A stretch of 11,653 nt of DNA from Betaproteobacteria bacterium (GTDB lineage: Bacteria; Pseudomonadota; Gammaproteobacteria; Burkholderiales; CANMPU01), in NCBI GenBank assembly GCA_947499755.1, contig CANMPU010000012.1:1-11653 (forward strand), given 5' to 3'. The notes below the pieces were generated by a model. It saw nothing but the letters and a program-made list of their open reading frames with translations, was not told where the DNA came from and did no database searches. This document shows positions 8,387-11,653 of the stretch, in pieces. Position 1 is the stretch's first letter; every line of letters begins with the position of its first letter. The position numbers and the translations under genes are program-made.

Positions 8387-8884
8387 TCAACTCACTTTGC
8401 GTAGACTCGCGGGAGACACGCTCATGCGTACTGGCTTGCTGAGTAACTCGATCAGTACCATAACACGGCTTTCGCCGTCGGCCATCTGGTAGATGCCCTC
8501 GATGTCGACAAACGCGCCTTCGGTAAGCTGGACTCGCTCACCCGGGGAGAAGAAGCGCTGCGGTTGGCTACGAATGGCCTCTTCCCGAGACCTTAATAGG
8601 CTAATTAGCCTATCATCGACCTTGGCCGGCTCGATGCCGAAGCTGACCAAGCGACTGACGCCCTTGGTAGAGCGAATTGGGCTCCAACACTTAGCGGAAT
8701 TGCTCGTGTCCAACTGGATGAATAGGTAACGCGGGAACATTGGTTCATTGGCGACCGCCAGACTGCCGTGGCGGAGTTTTTCCGTGGGAAGGATGGGGAG
8801 ATAGCACAAATAACCTTGCTGTTCCAGGTTTTGCAGGGCGCACTTTTCCTGCCTTGGTTTGGTATGAATTAGATACCAGTTCAC
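8387..8884 (-). CDS. rfaH: RfaH-like transcription antiterminator (NusG paralogue)
   Basis: The 165-aa protein is about the size of E. coli RfaH (162 aa). It has an N-terminal NGN domain (MNWYLIHTKPRQEKC to about 100) with ANEPMFPRYLFIQLD (45-59) and TKGVSRLVSFG (73-83). A C-terminal KOW-type domain carries PGERVQLTEGAFVDIEGIY (114-132) and ends in PVRMSVSPASLRKVS; both halves align with RfaH. RfaH binds RNA polymerase paused at ops, suppresses pausing and Rho-dependent polarity, and helps recruit ribosomes. The start is GTG at 8884 with AGGGA five bases upstream. The gene lies on the same strand as, and 243 nt before, an operon with an exact ops element, so that operon is the obvious target. 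Several ops-contact positions known in E. coli appear changed (Arg16 to Cys15, His20 to Asn19), while Lys10 is kept as Lys9. Confidence 0.92.
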   Translation of the reverse strand: MNWYLIHTKPRQEKCALQNLEQQGYLCYLPILPTEKLRHGSLAVANEPMFPRYLFIQLDTSNSAKCWSPIRSTKGVSRLVSFGIEPAKVDDRLISLLRSREEAIRSQPQRFFSPGERVQLTEGAFVDIEGIYQMADGESRVMVLIELLSKPVRMSVSPASLRKVS

Positions 8885-8914
8885 CGCTGTCCCTAATTGA
8901 TTGTTGCTTTGCGC

Positions 8915-8943
8915 ATTTTACAAGTTGCCTCTATTCAGAGCAA
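8915..8943 (-). promoter_or_regulatory. Candidate sigma-70 promoter of the rfaH-like gene
   Basis: On the minus strand TTGCTC (8943-8938), a 17-nt spacer, and TAAAAT (8920-8915), a 5/6 match to the -10 box. Transcription would begin near 8908, giving a leader of about 24 nt with the AGGGA ribosome binding site. The -35 box is weak (3/6). Inferred from sequence only. Confidence 0.4.
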
Positions 8944-9220
8944 TGGGAATGCCTCTTTTTTCGCTACGCCCACCGTTAACGTCGGCGAATTCATTTTATC
9001 TTCAACACCATTAGGCAGTGCTAGGCGCTAGAAAATTTCTAATCGATAGACCAACGACGAGAGCGCCTGAAGGACGATGCCGCATTTACCGTGAGCGGTG
9101 CCCGATATTATTCGATTGCTGGTGCGAAATCCCGTGAACAACACGGTACCTGTGCGCTCGTACTTTTTGGTAGAAAAGCGTTTTGCTTCTGCGTGTGATG
9201 TCGGACATACGTACCTAATG

Positions 9221-9381
9221 AAATTATTTTCTTTGTCGCTGGGGCCTAGCGCGCTTTGTACTGAATCTGGCGTCTAACCGGCTTGTTCTGGAAAATGCCG
9301 AGTTTTGGAAACCCTGAGCAATCGGCACCACTCAGCGCAATTGTACTCGCCAACCGCATGACCGAATTAAAATTATTTTCT
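9221..9381 (+). repeat. 12-nt direct repeat pair in the intergenic region
   Basis: AAATTATTTTCT occurs exactly at 9221-9232 and again at 9370-9381, 149 nt apart, both upstream of the methyltransferase gene. Low complexity makes chance occurrence possible; a role as a binding site is speculative. Confidence 0.35.
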
Positions 9382-9408
9382 AATGATTATTTATGGGCTA
9401 TGCGGGTT

Positions 9409-9437
9409 TTGACCGACGCGCTGTTTCTTTAAATATT
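9409..9437 (+). promoter_or_regulatory. Candidate sigma-70 promoter of the methyltransferase operon
   Basis: TTGACC (9409-9414, 5/6), a 17-nt spacer, and AATATT (9432-9437, 4/6). Transcription would start near 9444, leaving a leader of about 57 nt. A competing perfect TATAAT box at 9488-9493 has no good -35 partner; see the separate finding. Confidence 0.4.
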
Positions 9438-9500
9438 TGCGGCTCTATTTGATTTAATCGGTTTCTTCGGTCTGGCGTCCACTGTCGTATAATTTGAACT

Positions 9501-10292
9501 ATGACTAGACCAGCGCTACATTCATTTAACAAAACACAAATTCGAGAGTTGGCTTTAGCGGCGCGAGCACGGGGCGCTCTGTACGACCTTTCTCAACGCC
9601 ACCTCGATGATGTCTTTAAGGGCAGCATCGATCGCTTCTGCGACATCGCCCATAAATTAAGAGCATGTAAACGGGTGCTTGACGTCGGGGCTGGGCATGG
9701 GATGCTGCTTTCTTTACTTTCGCAGCTCGGACACGAGTGTTATGCGTTGGACATTGCAGATACTCAGGCCGCGTTTCGGGAAACTAATCAACTTAGCCAA
9801 ATTCATTTCCAGGTCTGTAACGTTGAGGTGGATGCCCTACCATTTGCGAACGATTATTTTGATGCCGTCGTCTGTTGTCAGGTGCTTGAGCATTTTACGC
9901 ACTCCCATTTACCAGCGCTGCAGGAAATATATAGGGTACTAACTATTGGCGGCATTGTTGAAATCGACGTACCAAACGCCGTATGTTTCCGTAATCGTAG
10001 TCGCATGCTTAGAGGCAAGCATATTACCTATGATTATGAAAAACACTATTTACACGCAGCACCGATACTCTATCAAGGAATGTCATTCTATCCAGAACGA
10101 CACAACAGAGAATTTGTTAAAAGCGACCTTCTTTTGTTACTGCGGACCAGCCGATTCAGAAATATCCAAATCTCTTACCTTAAATCGCGCCGTTATCGGG
10201 CGGGGCTAGAAAAATTTCGTGTTTTCGGCAGCGCGCTGCGCGACGCTGTTCCATCCTTCAGAAAATCACTAATCGCTTTTGCGGAAAAATAG
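9501..10292 (+). CDS. Class I SAM-dependent methyltransferase
   Basis: The 263-aa protein has the Methyltransf_11-type fold. Motif I is VLDVGAGHGM (59-68), the acidic residue at the end of strand 2 is Asp84 in YALDIAD, PFANDYFDAVVCCQVLEHF (114-132) is the motif IV region, and EIYRVLTIGGIVEIDVPN (142-159) is the post-III strand. The C-terminal half, rich in Arg and Tyr with HYLHAAPILYQG, is not one I can assign to a substrate. It lies 3 nt before an O-antigen ligase-like gene and near a glycosyltransferase, so methylation of a glycan, lipid or glycan precursor is likely, but this is inferred from context. No Shine-Dalgarno sequence precedes the ATG. Confidence 0.85.
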   Translation: MTRPALHSFNKTQIRELALAARARGALYDLSQRHLDDVFKGSIDRFCDIAHKLRACKRVLDVGAGHGMLLSLLSQLGHECYALDIADTQAAFRETNQLSQIHFQVCNVEVDALPFANDYFDAVVCCQVLEHFTHSHLPALQEIYRVLTIGGIVEIDVPNAVCFRNRSRMLRGKHITYDYEKHYLHAAPILYQGMSFYPERHNREFVKSDLLLLLRTSRFRNIQISYLKSRRYRAGLEKFRVFGSALRDAVPSFRKSLIAFAEK

Positions 10293-10295
10293 CTT

Positions 10296-11522
10296 GTGAA
10301 TTTTAGCCGCATAAGCCGCCAAGCCGAAACACTAGCTCCGTGGGTAGTGGTCGCCTTAGGCATCTCACTCCCGATATCTACTGCGTTAGACAATGTCTTG
10401 CTTTTCGTAATATTAATCCTGTGGGTCGCTAGTGCGGAATACAAAACACGCATCGTACTTGCGCTGAAAAACCCTGTCGCACTGGCAGCCGTTGCGATTT
10501 TCTTGCTCTATGTGTTGGGCTTGCTTTACGGAGACGCGGAAAAAGCAGACGCGTTGAAATCGCTAAGCAAAGCGTCAAATTTCCTGCTGATTGCTTTATT
10601 CATACCGCTATTACAGAATGAAAAAACGCGGCGCTGGGCAATCAACGCTTTCCTCTGCGCTATGTCGATAACATTAGTCATTTCATATCTGAAGTGGTTT
10701 GATGTGCTACCGCAAAGCGGTTTTATCAAAGGGTCACCACAAGACCCTACAGTATTTAAAGCGCATATCACACAAAATCTACTCATGGCTTATGCTACCT
10801 ATTTTTTCGCTGTGCACGCTAGAATCGTGACGACACGTAATACTCGCTTGATCTATATCGCACTGTTCGGACTTGGTCTATTTAACGTTCTATTCATGGT
10901 ACAAGGGCGAACCGGGCAATTTGCTTTAATCGTTCTCCTTGGGTATTTTTTGGTAAAGTGGTTACGCTGGAAAAGCATATTTGCTATTTTAGCCATGCTC
11001 GCGCTAATTGGTGGTCTCGCCTATTTGTTTTCGTCTAGCGCCATACACCAAAGAACGGTACAAATGCTGAGTGAATATTCTGCATGGAATTCTCATGAAT
11101 CCAGTACAACATCAACTGGTCAACGATTGGAGTTCTATAAGCACGCTGTAACAATTATTCGCGATCGCCCTCTGGTTGGCGTCGGCACCGGAGGTTTCCG
11201 CAAAGCGTACGCCAAACAAGTGGAGAATACCGCGATGACCCCCACCAACAATCCGCACAATGAGTACATTATGGTTACTACCCAGTTGGGATTCGTTGGT
11301 CTCTTTGCATTGCTAACTCTGTTTTATCTGCAATGGCGCCTAGCGCGTCAACTGAGCACAGTTGACGAATTACGCGCTAAGGGGCTGTTGATTTCTATCG
11401 TTTGCGCGAGTTTTTTTAATTCCACACTCATGGACCACACCGAAGGCTTGTTTTATGTTTGGATGAGTGCCGTTCTTTACGCTACATTACCGCCTTTACA
11501 CACTCACAAATATCGCGCATGA
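10296..11522 (+). CDS. O-antigen ligase / Wzy-family polytopic membrane protein
   Basis: The 408-aa inner-membrane protein has roughly ten to twelve hydrophobic segments (for example 15-45, 60-78, 93-106, 115-131, 185-202, 207-222, 228-246, 331-346, 363-376 and 385-399). A large periplasmic loop between about 250 and 325 carries GQRLEFYKHAVTIIRDRPLVGVGTGGF-type Wzy_C features and NPHNEYI with His321. Arg205 in QGRTGQ precedes it. The conserved Arg, the loop His and the PHNEY motif are typical of WaaL-type ligases, which transfer undecaprenyl-linked O-antigen to lipid A-core; Wzy polymerases and PglL-type protein oligosaccharyltransferases share this fold. It begins with GTG at 10296, 3 nt after the methyltransferase stop, and overlaps the next gene by four bases. 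WaaL is favoured by the glycosyltransferase neighbour but not proven. Confidence 0.83.
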   Translation: MNFSRISRQAETLAPWVVVALGISLPISTALDNVLLFVILILWVASAEYKTRIVLALKNPVALAAVAIFLLYVLGLLYGDAEKADALKSLSKASNFLLIALFIPLLQNEKTRRWAINAFLCAMSITLVISYLKWFDVLPQSGFIKGSPQDPTVFKAHITQNLLMAYATYFFAVHARIVTTRNTRLIYIALFGLGLFNVLFMVQGRTGQFALIVLLGYFLVKWLRWKSIFAILAMLALIGGLAYLFSSSAIHQRTVQMLSEYSAWNSHESSTTSTGQRLEFYKHAVTIIRDRPLVGVGTGGFRKAYAKQVENTAMTPTNNPHNEYIMVTTQLGFVGLFALLTLFYLQWRLARQLSTVDELRAKGLLISIVCASFFNSTLMDHTEGLFYVWMSAVLYATLPPLHTHKYRA

Positions 11523-11653
11523 GTCTATCCGTCATTATTATTACTAAGAATGAGCAGGGCGCCATAAGCCGTTGCCTCGATTCCGTTGCCTGGACTGATG
11601 AAATTATCGTGGTCGACTCTGGAAGCAGCGATGATACGGTGGCTATATGCAAA
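11519..11653 (+). CDS. Family 2 glycosyltransferase, WaaE/KdtX-like (5' part only)
   Basis: The first 45 codons are present; the right edge cuts the gene. The start ATG overlaps the ligase stop in ATGA, so the genes are co-translated. The N-terminus MSLSVIIITKNEQGAI, followed by RCLDSVAW and DEIIVVDSGSSDDTV, is the nucleotide-binding strand and VDSGSSDDT motif of GT-A family 2 enzymes. It most resembles the beta-1,4-glucosyltransferase-like group (WaaE/KdtX) that acts on LPS inner core. It would act at the cytoplasmic face of the inner membrane. The acceptor cannot be told from this fragment. Confidence 0.85.
   Translation, partial: MSLSVIIITKNEQGAISRCLDSVAWTDEIIVVDSGSSDDTVAICK

Larger units (their letters stand above)
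8885..9500. other. Divergent intergenic region, no gene recognised
   Basis: This 616-nt stretch separates the minus-strand rfaH/EPS block from the plus-strand methyltransferase operon. All frames are broken by stops and I see no tRNA or known RNA. It contains candidate promoters at both ends, a 13-nt inverted repeat TAGAAAATTTCTA (9029-9041), and a 12-nt direct repeat AAATTATTTTCT (9221-9232 and 9370-9381). The part nearest the methyltransferase (about 9361-9460) is AT-rich compared with the flanking genes. It is long for a bacterial divergent promoter region and may have held a lost gene. Confidence 0.6.

Noticed and set aside
8962..8971. Second ops-like sequence GGGCGTAGCG on the minus strand
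   Set aside because: It is an imperfect match and lies upstream of the likely rfaH promoter, so it is probably not transcribed in a useful way.
9218..9277. 19-codon ORF starting MKLFSLSLG in the intergenic spacer
   Set aside because: Very short, no ribosome binding site, no recognisable product.

Overview
The window is bacterial chromosome and looks like a polysaccharide (EPS, capsule or O-antigen) locus beside a lipopolysaccharide/O-antigen ligation locus. The organism is probably a gammaproteobacterium. The reasons are an RfaH-type NusG paralogue, a canonical E. coli-style ops element, the Vi/WbpO-WbpP type gene pair, E. coli-type short UDP-glucose dehydrogenase, and ManC/Gmd/Fcl proteins close to enterobacterial ones. 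I cannot name the genus.

Layout. Positions 1-8884 are entirely on the minus strand. Read in the direction of transcription the order is: rfaH-like gene (8884-8387), a 243-nt leader holding a perfect 12-nt ops element (8194-8183), a MarR-type EPS-associated regulator, ugd, manC, fcl, gmd, a UDP-glucuronate 4-epimerase, tviB/wbpO-like UDP-HexNAc 6-dehydrogenase, and a tviC/wbpP-like epimerase cut by the left edge. Genes from the regulator onward are packed with 4-8 nt overlaps or gaps of 0-30 nt, so they read as one operon. Positions 8885-9500 are a 616-nt divergent intergenic region with no convincing gene. On the plus strand, 9501-11653 holds a SAM methyltransferase, an O-antigen ligase/polymerase family membrane protein and the start of a family 2 glycosyltransferase, tightly spaced as a second operon.

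Function. The minus-strand operon supplies nucleotide sugars. Ugd plus the GAE-type epimerase give UDP-GlcA and UDP-GalA. ManC, Gmd and Fcl give GDP-Man and GDP-L-Fuc. The TviB/TviC pair gives UDP-GlcNAcA and UDP-GalNAcA. The expected product is an acidic polysaccharide containing fucose/mannose and (amino)uronic acids. No glycosyltransferase, flippase or export gene of that operon lies in the window; they may follow beyond position 1.

The most striking signal is regulatory. An RfaH homologue lies immediately upstream, on the same strand, of an exact ops element in the leader of a long polysaccharide operon whose first gene lacks a visible Shine-Dalgarno sequence. This looks like a self-contained antitermination/translation-activation module combined with an operon-encoded MarR-like regulator.
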